Under the pieces are notes generated by a model. That model saw nothing but the letters and a program-made list of their open reading frames with translations, did no database searches and had not been told where the DNA came from. Below, piece after piece: positions 27,432 to 36,257 of a stretch of 64,000 bases of DNA. Each line of letters starts with the position of its first letter. Positions within the stretch are counted from its first letter, which is position 1. Source of the DNA: Martelella mediterranea (GTDB taxonomy: Bacteria > Pseudomonadota > Alphaproteobacteria > Rhizobiales > Rhizobiaceae). The DNA lies in NCBI GenBank assembly GCA_003001975.1, contig PVUG01000001.1:62001-126000 (forward strand), given 5' to 3'. The position numbers were made by a program, and so were the translations under genes.

Positions 27432-27989
27432 CTTCGCCTCCATTTCACTTTATGTTTTTATTATGTTCCTTATTTGTTCTTTTTACAAGCACCATGGAGC
27501 ACTTTTAATGCGGTCATCGCCTCACAGGCTCGCGATGCAAAGGCCGAGAGACACGCGGAACAGCGCATAACAAGCTGTAATTTATGATTCTTATCGTGCA
27601 CGTGTCGTGGAGGTCGTGCAGTCTCCGAAGACGGCAAAAAGATTGGCTCAGCCCTTTCCGGGCGCGGAAACGGGGCCGAAGAGACCGCACACGATAGCCA
27701 CAAGCCAAAAAGGAGCGCAAAAAAAGCTACGTTCCGTGCCGGCGCCTGATGCCGGCACCTCCTTGGCACGGGTAGCATGCCTCACACCGGCACAGACGGT
27801 GCAGGCTGCATACGCTTCCGGCCCCCCAAGGTTATCGGGCTTTCCATGCGGGCAGCGCGTTAGCGACAGTCGAAACGCCATCGCTATGAAACGCGACAAG
27901 ATACGGACCGTTTCCTGCAAAAACAGAAACGCTCTTTTTCTGCCCCTCATGTGCCGGCGTGATGCTGCGCTGCGCGGCGTGCCGGACAC
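27432..27989. other. 558-bp gap without supported genes; palindrome at 27736-27758
   Basis: Open frames here (e.g. minus strand up to 27989) lack ribosome sites and recognisable protein features. The clearest structure is GTGCCGGC-n7-GCCGGCAC at 27736-27758. AT-rich sequence at 27440-27490 probably carries the promoter of the 28-residue peptide. Confidence 0.45.
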
Positions 27990-28766
27990 CTAGCCGGCGT
28001 AGTGCTCGATAAGGCGGCTCAGCTTATCGGCACCGCTGATCGTTTCTGCTCGCAGCCGGTCGCGCAGCGCCTCGTCGGCGGTGGTGAGGAAGGGAACCGA
28101 AAGCGCGGCAATCACGGCGCCGGTATGATCGCGGATCGGGGCGGCGAAAGCACTGACGCTGAGGCTGTATTCGCCCCTGTCTTCGGCCCATCCCTGCGCG
28201 CGCACCTCCGCCAGTTCTTTGCGCAGCTGGTTCCGGTCGGTGATCGTCCGCTCCGTCAGCGCCACGGGGTTCTTGCGCAACAGCCGCTCACGCTCGTCAT
28301 CGGGCAGATAGGCCATCAGCACCTTGCTGGCACCACCGGCATGAACCGGCAGATATTCTCCAATTTCGTAATTCAGGGCGTGCGGGCGTTTTGCCGTTGC
28401 CCCTGCAACCACCATGATCGCGCCGTTTTCATAAACGGAAATCTTGCAGGACTGGCCGATATTTGCCGCCAGCGCCTCAAGGTCCGACTGCAGATATCGC
28501 GCCAGCGAGAAAAAATGCGAGGTCGGCGTGACCCGCGCGGCAAGTTCCAGAAACCGGTTTCCGAACACATAGGTTCCCGGCGCGGTTTCCCGCAGCAGCC
28601 GCGAATCCGCGAGGGAATTGAGGATCCGGTAGACCGTCGATCTGGCAAGCCCGGTTTGCTGGACAAGATCCGACTGACTGAGGCCGGACGGTGCCCGCTC
28701 CAGCGCATTCAGGATCATCACCATCCGCTCGATCGTCGGGTTTCCGTTCGTGCTTGTGCCGCTCAT
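27990..28766 (-). CDS. IclR-family transcriptional regulator
   Basis: A 258-residue repressor or activator. The N-terminal winged helix-turn-helix contains GLSQSDLVQQTGLARSTVYRILNSL (about residues 28-52). The C-terminal IclR effector domain has NYEIGEYLPVHAGGASKVLMAYLP and SVSAFAAPIRDHTGAVIAALSV, the ligand-pocket segments of the family. It is divergent from the mannonate-dehydratase/ABC operon across 111 bp holding two matching palindromes, so it most likely controls that operon and itself in response to a sugar-acid ligand. Confidence 0.93.
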   Translation of the reverse strand: MSGTSTNGNPTIERMVMILNALERAPSGLSQSDLVQQTGLARSTVYRILNSLADSRLLRETAPGTYVFGNRFLELAARVTPTSHFFSLARYLQSDLEALAANIGQSCKISVYENGAIMVVAGATAKRPHALNYEIGEYLPVHAGGASKVLMAYLPDDERERLLRKNPVALTERTITDRNQLRKELAEVRAQGWAEDRGEYSLSVSAFAAPIRDHTGAVIAALSVPFLTTADEALRDRLRAETISGADKLSRLIEHYAG

Positions 28767-28797
28767 TTGCTTGACGCCCTCTTTTTTCGAGCCTATT

Positions 28798-28834
28798 GTT
28801 CTAATAAGAACTTTATAAGTTCATATATGAACTT
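28798..28834. promoter_or_regulatory. Twin palindromic operator candidate for the IclR regulator
   Basis: GTTC-n6-GAAC occurs twice: GTTCTAATAAGAAC at 28798-28811 and GTTCATATATGAAC at 28819-28832. The second extends to the perfect 18-mer AAGTTCATATATGAACTT (28817-28834). Centres are 21 bp apart, two helical turns on the same DNA face, as expected for a pair of cooperating dimers. The site lies 32-68 bp upstream of the IclR start and 44 bp upstream of the operon's first codon. Confidence 0.75.
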
Positions 28835-28877
28835 TTCTTGTTTGTCCATAGATTGATTGCGCCGGGAGGAATCAAAA

Positions 28878-29849
28878 GTGAAAATTGCAATGTGTCTTGA
28901 GCCCGCAATGTCGCCCAAGTGGCATTATGGCCGCGAGATGTGCGTCGAGGATGCCGTGGCCCTGCGCGACCAGACACCCGACGTGCCGATCTGGGACCTG
29001 CCGACGCTGGCCCGGTCGATGAAGGCTTTCGAGGATTTTGGCTACAAGGTGCGCGTGCTCGAAGGCTGGGTGCCGATGGAGAATTTCAAGCTCGGCAAGC
29101 CCGAAGGCGAGCAGGAAATGCAACAGATGCTGGCGACCATCGAAAATATGGGCGCGCTCGGCATCGAAACACTCTGCTACAGCTGGATGGTGATCCACGG
29201 CTGGATGCGCACCTCGGTGACCGAGCGCCTTCCCGGCGGCGCGCTGACCACAAGCTACGATCATTCGATCATCGAAAAGGACCCGCGCTCCCACCAGGGC
29301 ATCATCGTCAGCGAGGATCAGCTCTGGACCACGCTTGAAGCCTTTCTGAAACGTGCCGTTCCGGTGGCCGAAAAGGCCGGGGTCAAGCTTGCCATGCACC
29401 CCGACGATCCGCCGCTTTCGCCGATCATGGGGGTCAGCCGGATCATGAGCAGCGTCAGTTCCTTCGAACGGCTCCTGAAGCTCAATGACAGCCCGGCCAA
29501 CGGCATCACCTTCTGCCAGGCCAATTTTGCTGCGATGGATGCCGACGTGCCGGCTGCAATCCGCAATCTCGGCAAGGACGGACGCATTCATTTCGTGCAT
29601 TTCCGCGATGTCGAGGGCGATGCCCGCAACCTGCGAGAAACCTTCCACGGCATGGGCAAGACCGACATGTATGAAACCATCAAGGCCTATATGGATATCG
29701 GCTTTGACGGCGTCATGCGGCCGGATCATGCGCCGGTGATGTATGGCGAACCGAATGCCAATCCGGGTTATGAAGGCCTCGGGCGGATTTACGCCATCGG
29801 TTACATGCGCGGGCTTATCGAGGCGGCGGCCAAAGAACGGGCACGGTGA
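28878..29849 (+). CDS. Mannonate dehydratase-like enzyme (UxuA family)
   Basis: TIM-barrel dehydratase expected to convert D-mannonate (or a related aldonate) to 2-keto-3-deoxygluconate. The 323-residue protein carries all four UxuA metal ligands in order: His in MHPDDPPLSPIMG, Cys in GITFCQANF, His in IHFVHFRDVEGD and Asp in MRPDHAPVM. NPGYEGLGRIYAIGYMRGL closes the family signature. It is shorter than E. coli UxuA (394). GTG at 28878 is preferred because GGGAGG lies 8 nt upstream, giving MKIAMCLEPAM; the TTG at 28857 lies before that site. It is first in the operon and overlaps the permease gene by 4 nt. Confidence 0.84.
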   Translation: MKIAMCLEPAMSPKWHYGREMCVEDAVALRDQTPDVPIWDLPTLARSMKAFEDFGYKVRVLEGWVPMENFKLGKPEGEQEMQQMLATIENMGALGIETLCYSWMVIHGWMRTSVTERLPGGALTTSYDHSIIEKDPRSHQGIIVSEDQLWTTLEAFLKRAVPVAEKAGVKLAMHPDDPPLSPIMGVSRIMSSVSSFERLLKLNDSPANGITFCQANFAAMDADVPAAIRNLGKDGRIHFVHFRDVEGDARNLRETFHGMGKTDMYETIKAYMDIGFDGVMRPDHAPVMYGEPNANPGYEGLGRIYAIGYMRGLIEAAAKERAR

Positions 29850-30787
29850 ACACCATGGCCTCGAAACCGCTTCCCGAGGGCTTTTCCGCGCCTCCGGCGC
29901 CGGTGCGGCCGCGCCGTCACCGTCCGGACTGGCTGATGGCCTATATCTTTCTGGCGCCGGCAGCCGCAATCTTTGCCGCCTTTATCGCCTATCCGCTGGT
30001 CGACGGCATTTCCACCGCCTTTACAGACCGCATGATTGCCCAGGGCGGCACCTTCAACGGCGTCTCCAACTTCGCGACGCTGTTTTCAGACGCAACCTTC
30101 GGCCGGGCATCGCTTAATTCGCTGTTTCTGACGCTCGGCACCGTGGCCGTAAAGCTGGTGCTCGGGCTGACCTTCGCCGTGCTTTTGTCGCAACGCATGC
30201 CGGCCCGCGGGCTGATCCGGGCGCTGGCCTTTCTGCCCTGGGCGGTTCCCGGCATGATCGCCAGCCTGTCGTGGAAATGGATTTTCGACGAGCAAAGCGG
30301 CGTCCTTCAATATCTGGTGCTGCAGCTCGGCCTTTCGGACCGTCCGATCTACTGGCTTTCCGATCCGTCTGTCGCACTGTTCTCGATTGCAATTGCCATG
30401 GTCTGGCAGGGCCTTCCCTTCTTCACGATGATGTTTGTCGCAGCACTTGCCTCGGTGCCGTCCGACCTGAACGAGGCCGCCGCGATCGACGGCGCCGGCA
30501 TTGTCCGCCGGTTCTTCTCGGTCACGCTGCCGCAGCTGCGGGGCGTCATCGCCGTCACCGTCATGCTGTCGACCATCTGGACCTTCAACTCCTTCGAGAT
30601 GGTTTATGTGCTGACCGGCGGCGGACCGGCGGGGCGAACCCACATCCTGCCGACGCTTGCCTACGAATACGCCATCACCCAGAGCCATCTCGGCCTCGGC
30701 TCGGCGGTGATCGTCTCGGTCATTCCGGTGTTTGTCATTCTCATCTTCCTGCTGACCCAGCGCATGCTGAAGCAGGACGAGGCCTGA
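29846..30787 (+). CDS. ABC sugar transporter permease (MalF/UgpA type)
   Basis: Inner-membrane subunit of a CUT1 importer, 313 residues, six membrane segments. It has the cytoplasmic EAA loop (LNEAAAIDGAGIVRRFFSVTLPQLRG) that docks to the ATPase, and GGGPAGRTHILPTLAYEYAI near the C-terminus. GTG 29846 overlaps the preceding stop (GTGA); an ATG at 29855 is an alternative start. It precedes the second permease by 12 bp. Confidence 0.93.
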   Translation: MNTMASKPLPEGFSAPPAPVRPRRHRPDWLMAYIFLAPAAAIFAAFIAYPLVDGISTAFTDRMIAQGGTFNGVSNFATLFSDATFGRASLNSLFLTLGTVAVKLVLGLTFAVLLSQRMPARGLIRALAFLPWAVPGMIASLSWKWIFDEQSGVLQYLVLQLGLSDRPIYWLSDPSVALFSIAIAMVWQGLPFFTMMFVAALASVPSDLNEAAAIDGAGIVRRFFSVTLPQLRGVIAVTVMLSTIWTFNSFEMVYVLTGGGPAGRTHILPTLAYEYAITQSHLGLGSAVIVSVIPVFVILIFLLTQRMLKQDEA

Positions 30788-30799
30788 GGAGAACCTGTC

Positions 30800-31642
30800 A
30801 TGGTCGAACGTCAACGCACCAAGATCACCCGCAACATCCTCACGGCCATCGGCGTTCTCGTCGCACTGTTCTGGTCGATGGCGCCGGTCTACTGGGTTAC
30901 CGTCACATCGTTCAAGAAGTCCCGTGAGATCTACGCGATCCCGCCAACCCTCTGGCCGGAACAGTTCACCCTCGCCAATTACAAGGCGGCGCTGTTTGAC
31001 TCGCCCTTTCTGCATTATGTGATCAACTCGTTCCTGGTTGCCATCGGCGTCACCGTCATTTCCGCCGTGGTCGGCGCGATGACGGCCTATCCGATCGCCC
31101 GCATGCGGTTCAGGGGGCGCACGATTACCGCACGGCTTATCGTGACGGCCTATCTCCTGCCGCCGTCGCTTCTGTTCATTCCGCTGTTTCTCGTGCTCCA
31201 GCATCTCGGCCTGATCGATACCAAGACCGGCCTGATCGTTGCCTATCTGACATTTACCGTGCCGTTCTGCACCTGGATGATGATCAGCTATTTCGCCACG
31301 ATCCCGAAAGAACTCGATGAAGCGGCACTGATGGATGGCGCCAGCCGCGCCCAGATCCTCAGACGCGTCGTTCTGCCGATTGCCCGCCCGGGCATCGCAG
31401 TGGTTGCGCTGTTTGCCTTCACCCATGCCTGGAACGAATTCCTCTATGCACTCGTCTACGCCTACTCGGACGATGCCAAGACGTTCACCGCGGGCCTCTC
31501 CGGCCTCGTCATGGGGGACACATTCATATGGGGCCAGCTGATGGCCAGTTCGGTCATCGCCATCATCCCCATCCTGATCATCTACATCGTCGCCCAGCGC
31601 TACATCGTCGAAGGCCTCGCCGCCGGCAGCGTGAAGGGATGA
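30800..31642 (+). CDS. ABC sugar transporter permease (MalG/UgpE type)
   Basis: Second membrane subunit of the same CUT1 importer, 280 residues. It has WSMAPVYWVTVTSFKKSREIYAIPPTLWP at the N-terminus and the EAA loop ELDEAALMDGASRAQILRRVVLPIARPG. The C-terminal helix carries the family ending QRYIVEGLAAGSVKG. GAGGAG lies 8 nt before the ATG. The binding protein gene follows after 35 bp. Confidence 0.94.
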   Translation: MVERQRTKITRNILTAIGVLVALFWSMAPVYWVTVTSFKKSREIYAIPPTLWPEQFTLANYKAALFDSPFLHYVINSFLVAIGVTVISAVVGAMTAYPIARMRFRGRTITARLIVTAYLLPPSLLFIPLFLVLQHLGLIDTKTGLIVAYLTFTVPFCTWMMISYFATIPKELDEAALMDGASRAQILRRVVLPIARPGIAVVALFAFTHAWNEFLYALVYAYSDDAKTFTAGLSGLVMGDTFIWGQLMASSVIAIIPILIIYIVAQRYIVEGLAAGSVKG

Positions 31643-31677
31643 TGGAGCTGACTTCTCAACCAAGTGGAGGAATAACC

Positions 31678-32952
31678 ATGAAATGCATGAAACAAACGCT
31701 TCTCGCCTCGGCAGTCGTTTTCGCTGCGGCCGGCGTGCAGGCGCAGGAACTCAATATCTGGGGGCTCCAGGCCTTCAATCAGCAGGCCGACAAGCTGATC
31801 GGACAGATGGCCGAGGAATTCGGCGAGGAGAAGGGCATCGACGTCAACTACGTCATCGTCCCGGCCAATGTCCTGACCCAGCGCCTTGCATCGGCTTTCG
31901 AGGGGCAGTCCTCGCCGGATGCCTTCATGCAGCTTGGCCAGAACACCCAGTATTATGCCGCCGCCGGCATGACGCAGCCGATCGACGACGTGCTCGAAAC
32001 CATGCGTGCACATGAAGGCGGTATCTACGAGAGCATGGTGCCGCAGGCGGTTTATGAGGGCGAGGCCCATTCGGTTCCGATCGAAATCGATCTCGTGCCG
32101 ATGTTTGCCCGCAAGGACCTGATCGAGGAAGCTGGCATGGAAATGCCGACGACCTGGCAGGAACTGCGCGAAGTCTCGCAGGCGATTGTCGAACAGAACC
32201 CGCAATATACCGGTCTCGGCCTGCCGCTCTCCAACGCCAATGATGCCGAATCCGACCTGCGCATCCTGATCTGGTCGTTCGGCGGCGCCATGTTTGCCGA
32301 CGACAACACGACGGTGACATGGAATTCGCCGGAAACGATTGCAGCCTATCAGTATATCAAGGACATGTTCGATGAAGGCACCATTCCGCGTTCGGTGCTG
32401 ACCTGGGACGACGGCGGCAACAACACGGCCTACCAGACCGGCCGCGCCGCCTTCATCATGAACCCGCCCAGCGTCTATTCCTGGATGGTCGAAAACGATC
32501 CTGAACTTCTGGAAAACACGGCCCTCATCGGCATTCCCGCAGGCGTAGAAGGTGAGGACGCCGGTTCGACCATGCTTGGCTCGTTCTCCTGGATGGTCTC
32601 CAGCCAGACCGAGCAGGCCGATCTTGCCAAGGAATGGATCGAATTCTTCTTCCAGCCCGAGCATTACCAGGAACTGATCGAGGTCACCGGCGGCCGCTGG
32701 TTCCCGATCTTCCCGGGCATGGCCACCACCATGCCGCTGTTTACCGAAAACCCGGCCTTTGCGGATTTTGACAACCTGGCCCGCAACGGCCTGACCATCG
32801 GCTACAAGGGTGCACCGACGCCGCTTGCTTCCGAGGTCTATACCTCGAAGATCATTTCGAACTCGGTTCAGCGCATGTTGGTCGACGGCCTGAGCCCGGA
32901 AGAAGCCGTTCAGTGGGCCTCCGACGAGATCGAGGCACTGGCCGAAAACTGA
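31678..32952 (+). CDS. ABC transporter sugar-binding protein (cluster B, MalE type)
   Basis: Periplasmic solute-binding lipofree protein of 424 residues. The signal peptide MKCMKQTLLASAVVFAAAG is cleaved near VQAQ; the mature part starts ELNIWGLQAFNQQADKL. It has SBP_bac_1 features such as TGRAAFIMNPPSVYSWM and the hinge region GSFSWMVSS. TGGAGGAA lies upstream of the ATG at 31678-31680. Being third rather than first in the operon is unusual but not rare. The sugar cannot be read from sequence; the neighbours suggest a sugar acid or uronide. Confidence 0.92.
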   Translation: MKCMKQTLLASAVVFAAAGVQAQELNIWGLQAFNQQADKLIGQMAEEFGEEKGIDVNYVIVPANVLTQRLASAFEGQSSPDAFMQLGQNTQYYAAAGMTQPIDDVLETMRAHEGGIYESMVPQAVYEGEAHSVPIEIDLVPMFARKDLIEEAGMEMPTTWQELREVSQAIVEQNPQYTGLGLPLSNANDAESDLRILIWSFGGAMFADDNTTVTWNSPETIAAYQYIKDMFDEGTIPRSVLTWDDGGNNTAYQTGRAAFIMNPPSVYSWMVENDPELLENTALIGIPAGVEGEDAGSTMLGSFSWMVSSQTEQADLAKEWIEFFFQPEHYQELIEVTGGRWFPIFPGMATTMPLFTENPAFADFDNLARNGLTIGYKGAPTPLASEVYTSKIISNSVQRMLVDGLSPEEAVQWASDEIEALAEN

Positions 32953-33075
32953 TCCCCTCTCCCACCACGAAAATGCCGGGGGCGGAGAAATCCGGCCCCG
33001 GCCCGGAAAACCAAAAACACGACAGATCCGAGCGCGCAAGAGACGCGACCCGCGATTTCCAGACAGGACTAATCA

Positions 33076-33828
33076 ATGCAGATTCCAACAATCGAACGCC
33101 CCCCGAAGGAACTCGTGAAAGCCCTTGCCGATATCGGCACCGCGACCATCAGCGGCGAAATGCACAAGCTCGGCATCCGCGACCCCTATATTTGCGGGCC
33201 GGTTCCCTTTTGCGGCAACCGCGAAATCCCGACCATTGCCGGCCCTGCCCTGACGCTGCAGTTTCTCCCCAAGCGGGAAGATGTTTACGACATCGATGAA
33301 TATGAAAACCCCGAAGCGCAGATGCACCGCCAGGTGCTCTATCAGGTTGAGGAAGGCGATATCGTCGTTGTCGATGCCCGCGGCGACATGCGCAGCGGCA
33401 TTTTCGGCGAGATGATGGTCACCTATATGGCCGGTCGCGGCGGCGCCGGCATCGTTGTCGACGGCTGCATTCGCGACAGCCGCAAGGCGCTGGCAACGGG
33501 TCTGCCAATGTGGGTGCGCGGCACCACGCCGAACTATCATACACAGACCAGCCTGTTCCCCCACGCCGTCAACGTGCCGATTGCCTGCGGCGGCGTGCTG
33601 GTCATGCCCGGCGACATCATCGTTGCCGATGCCGACGGCGCGGTCACTGTACCCGTCTCTCTGGCCGAAAAGGTTCTTGCCGTGGCCAGCGAACACGCAG
33701 AATGGGAGGACTTTTCCCGGTTGCGCCTGTCGGAGGGCGGAGACCTGAGAAAATATTATCCGCTGCACCCCTCGGCACGTGACGAATACGAATCCTGGCG
33801 CGCAAAAGAGGCGCCACAGCGCAGCTGA
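33076..33828 (+). CDS. RraA-family putative 2-keto acid aldolase
   Basis: A 250-residue member of the RraA / 4-hydroxy-4-methyl-2-oxoglutarate aldolase family. It has GDIVVVDARGDMRSGIFGEMM and GAGIVVDGCIRDSRKA, where the Arg-Asp pair of the aldolase catalytic site is retained, and GGVLVMPGDIIVADADGAVTVP. Retention of RD argues for an enzyme rather than a pure RNase E regulator. Its place between a binding protein gene and an ATPase gene in a sugar operon suggests it cleaves or otherwise processes the keto-acid product of the dehydratase. The specific reaction is inference. ATG 33076, 123 bp after the binding protein. Confidence 0.82.
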   Translation: MQIPTIERPPKELVKALADIGTATISGEMHKLGIRDPYICGPVPFCGNREIPTIAGPALTLQFLPKREDVYDIDEYENPEAQMHRQVLYQVEEGDIVVVDARGDMRSGIFGEMMVTYMAGRGGAGIVVDGCIRDSRKALATGLPMWVRGTTPNYHTQTSLFPHAVNVPIACGGVLVMPGDIIVADADGAVTVPVSLAEKVLAVASEHAEWEDFSRLRLSEGGDLRKYYPLHPSARDEYESWRAKEAPQRS

Positions 33829-33867
33829 AGCGCATCCGGCCGGAACGGCCAACAGGAGGAATAGACC

Positions 33868-34980
33868 ATGGCGAGTGTTTCGCTTTCGAAAATCACCAAA
33901 TCCTTCGGTTCCGTGGAAGTGCTTCACGGCATCGATCTGGACATCGAAAAGGGCGAGTTTGTTGTTTTCGTCGGCCCGTCCGGCTGCGGCAAATCGACAA
34001 TGCTGCGCATCATTGCAGGGCTTGAGGAAATCACCAGCGGAACGCTGAAAATCGATGGCGCGGTCTCGAACGGCATCCCGCCCGGCGAGCGCGGTATTGC
34101 CATGGTGTTCCAGTCCTATGCCCTCTACCCGCATATGACGGTTTACGAAAACATGGCCTTCGGGCTCAAGGTCTCCGGCATGGCCAAAGCGGAAATCGAT
34201 AAGCGGGTGCGCCGGGCGGCCGAGATGCTGCAACTGACAAGCTATCTCGACCGCCACCCGCGCAATCTCTCCGGCGGCCAGCGCCAGCGCGTTGCCATCG
34301 GCCGGGCGGTGACGCGCGACCCCAAGGTGTTCCTGTTCGACGAGCCGCTTTCCAACCTCGATGCCGCGCTTCGCGTCGCAACCCGTATCGAAATCGCGGA
34401 TCTGAAGGACAAGATGCCCGATTCGACCATGATCTATGTAACTCACGACCAGGTGGAGGCGATGACGCTGGCCGACCGGATCGTGGTGTTCCGCGATGGC
34501 CGGATCGAGCAGATCGGCACGCCGCTCGAACTCTACGACACACCGCAAAATCTGTTCGTCGCCCGCTTTATCGGCTCGCCGGAAATGAACATCCTCAAGG
34601 GAACGCTTGACCTTTCGGGCGCTACCGCGCGGCTGAAACTGGCCGAGACCAGTGTTCTGCTCGGTGACAGCGCCGCTTTTCCGGCCAGTGATGATGGCCG
34701 AATCATTCAGGCCGGCATCCGGCCGGAACATCTCTACCGGGTGGATGCGGCCGCGGCTAACCTGACCGGCAAGACGCAGTTTGCGGAAAAACTCGGCGAA
34801 CTGACCGTGCTCCATATGGATGTCGATCCCGCCATGGAGCACGCCCTCATCGCAAAGGTTCCGGGACATTTCGATGCCCGGCGCGGCGACAGCCTGCCTC
34901 TCGGCTTCAAAAGCGAAAACCTTCACTTTTTCGACGAGAATGGTATTCGACTGCAACACGCTGAGGCCATGACCGGCTGA
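33868..34980 (+). CDS. ABC sugar transporter ATPase (UgpC/MalK type)
   Basis: ATP-hydrolysing subunit of the operon's CUT1 importer, 370 residues. It has Walker A FVGPSGCGKSTML, Q-loop FQSYALYPHMTV, signature [14 protein letters not shown], Walker B VFLFDEPLSNLD and switch His YVTHDQVEA. The C-terminal MalK-like regulatory OB domain (from about residue 235) includes IQAGIRPEHL. AGGAGG precedes the ATG. This cluster therefore encodes a complete importer. Confidence 0.94.
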   Translation: MASVSLSKITKSFGSVEVLHGIDLDIEKGEFVVFVGPSGCGKSTMLRIIAGLEEITSGTLKIDGAVSNGIPPGERGIAMVFQSYALYPHMTVYENMAFGLKVSGMAKAEIDKRVRRAAEMLQLTSYLDRHPRNLSGGQRQRVAIGRAVTRDPKVFLFDEPLSNLDAALRVATRIEIADLKDKMPDSTMIYVTHDQVEAMTLADRIVVFRDGRIEQIGTPLELYDTPQNLFVARFIGSPEMNILKGTLDLSGATARLKLAETSVLLGDSAAFPASDDGRIIQAGIRPEHLYRVDAAAANLTGKTQFAEKLGELTVLHMDVDPAMEHALIAKVPGHFDARRGDSLPLGFKSENLHFFDENGIRLQHAEAMTG

Positions 34981-35029
34981 CACGCGTTCCGATACAATCA
35001 TTCATGACACAACAGGAGGAAACATCGCC

Positions 35030-36016
35030 ATGCAGGATACACTTCGCTGGGGTATTCTCGCCACCGGCCTGATTGCCGAGCTTTTCACCAAGGATCTGCA
35101 GGCCTCGGGCCTGACGGTGACGGCAGCCGGCTCGCGGTCGCAGGAAAAGGCCAAGGCCTTTGCCGACCGTTTCGGCATTGCAAAGGCACACGGTTCCTAT
35201 GAAGCGCTCGTTTCCGATCCGGATGTCGACATCATCTATGTCGCCACCCCGCACCCCTATCACGCCGACTGCGCAAAGCTGGCGCTGGAAGCGGGAAAGC
35301 ATGTGCTGATCGAAAAGCCGTTCACGCTGAATGCCGGTGAGGCCGAAGAACTGGTTTCACTTGCGCGCGCGAAAAATCTCGTACTGCTCGAAGCAATGTG
35401 GACCCGTTTCCTGCCGCACATGAAGCGCATTCACGAGATCATCGATGCCGGTACGCTGGGAACGCTTCTCTCGGTTCATGCCGAACATCGCCAGTTCTTG
35501 CCGAAGGACCCCACCCACCGGCTGAACGCGCCGGAACTCGGCGGCGGCGCGCTGCTCGATCTCGGCATTTATCCAACCTCCTTCATGTTCGATATTCTGG
35601 GCGCGCCCAGTGAGGTCAAGGCGACGGCGCGGTTTACCGAAACCGGTGTCGATGCCGAAATCGCAGTGACCATGAAGCATGCGGGCGACGCGATTTCGAC
35701 CAGCGTTTCGGCACTCGATTGCGCCGGCCCCAACAAGGCGATGATCTACGGCTCGGAGGCGCGCATCGAGATCGACACGATCTGGTACACGCCGACCTCC
35801 TTCAAGGTCATTGACCACAAGCGCAACGTGATCGACGAATACGCCGAAACAGTCGAAAACCGCGGCATGCAGTTTCAGGCCTTCGAAATGGAAGAACTGG
35901 TGCGCTCCGGCAAACCAAATTCGACCTATATGCCGCTCGACCAGACGGTCGCGATCATGCACACGCTTGACGACATCCGCAAACAGATCGGCCTCGTCTA
36001 CCCGGGCGAAAAATAA
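35030..36016 (+). CDS. Gfo/Idh/MocA-family NAD(P)-dependent oxidoreductase
   Basis: A 328-residue sugar or sugar-acid dehydrogenase. The N-terminal Rossmann fold (WGILATGLIAELFTKDLQA, the GxGxxA-type loop, and AAGSRSQEKAKAFA) is followed by VATPHPYHADCAKLALEAGKHVLIEKPFTLN with the catalytic Lys of EKP. The C-terminal domain has GGGALLDLGIYPTSFMFDILG, containing the DxxxY-like catalytic region. AGGAGG lies upstream. It is last in the operon, before a terminator, and would oxidise or epimerise the imported compound ahead of the dehydratase. Confidence 0.91.
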   Translation: MQDTLRWGILATGLIAELFTKDLQASGLTVTAAGSRSQEKAKAFADRFGIAKAHGSYEALVSDPDVDIIYVATPHPYHADCAKLALEAGKHVLIEKPFTLNAGEAEELVSLARAKNLVLLEAMWTRFLPHMKRIHEIIDAGTLGTLLSVHAEHRQFLPKDPTHRLNAPELGGGALLDLGIYPTSFMFDILGAPSEVKATARFTETGVDAEIAVTMKHAGDAISTSVSALDCAGPNKAMIYGSEARIEIDTIWYTPTSFKVIDHKRNVIDEYAETVENRGMQFQAFEMEELVRSGKPNSTYMPLDQTVAIMHTLDDIRKQIGLVYPGEK

Positions 36017-36069
36017 GATCACGCGCCCCCTCGCATCACAGCGACAGGGGTCCATGAACCAAACCCAGA

Positions 36070-36100
36070 AAGCGCGTCGACAACCGGCGCGCTTTTTTTG
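36070..36100 (+). terminator. Intrinsic terminator of the sugar operon
   Basis: AAGCGCG (36070-36076), an 11-nt loop and CGCGCTT (36088-36094) running into seven T residues, 53 bp after the oxidoreductase stop. Confidence 0.92.
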
Positions 36101-36257
36101 TGAGTGCCGCCGCATCATGGCTTGGGCGCTTTTCATACGGGCTTGATGAAGCGCCGCAAACACATCACCGCAGCAGGACTGTCTTTTCAGATTGCAGCCC
36201 CCCCTTACCCGCCGAAAGCGGGCCTCGGCCTTGTGACTGAGCCGTGAGATATTTGAA

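Noticed and set aside
27648-27989. A 113-codon minus-strand frame downstream of the IclR gene
   Set aside because: No Shine-Dalgarno, no domain, and cysteine/arginine-rich composition typical of non-coding GC-rich DNA.
30086-31663. A 525-codon frame opposite the two sugar permeases
   Set aside because: Asp/His/Gly/Arg-rich shadow of membrane-protein codons on the true strand.
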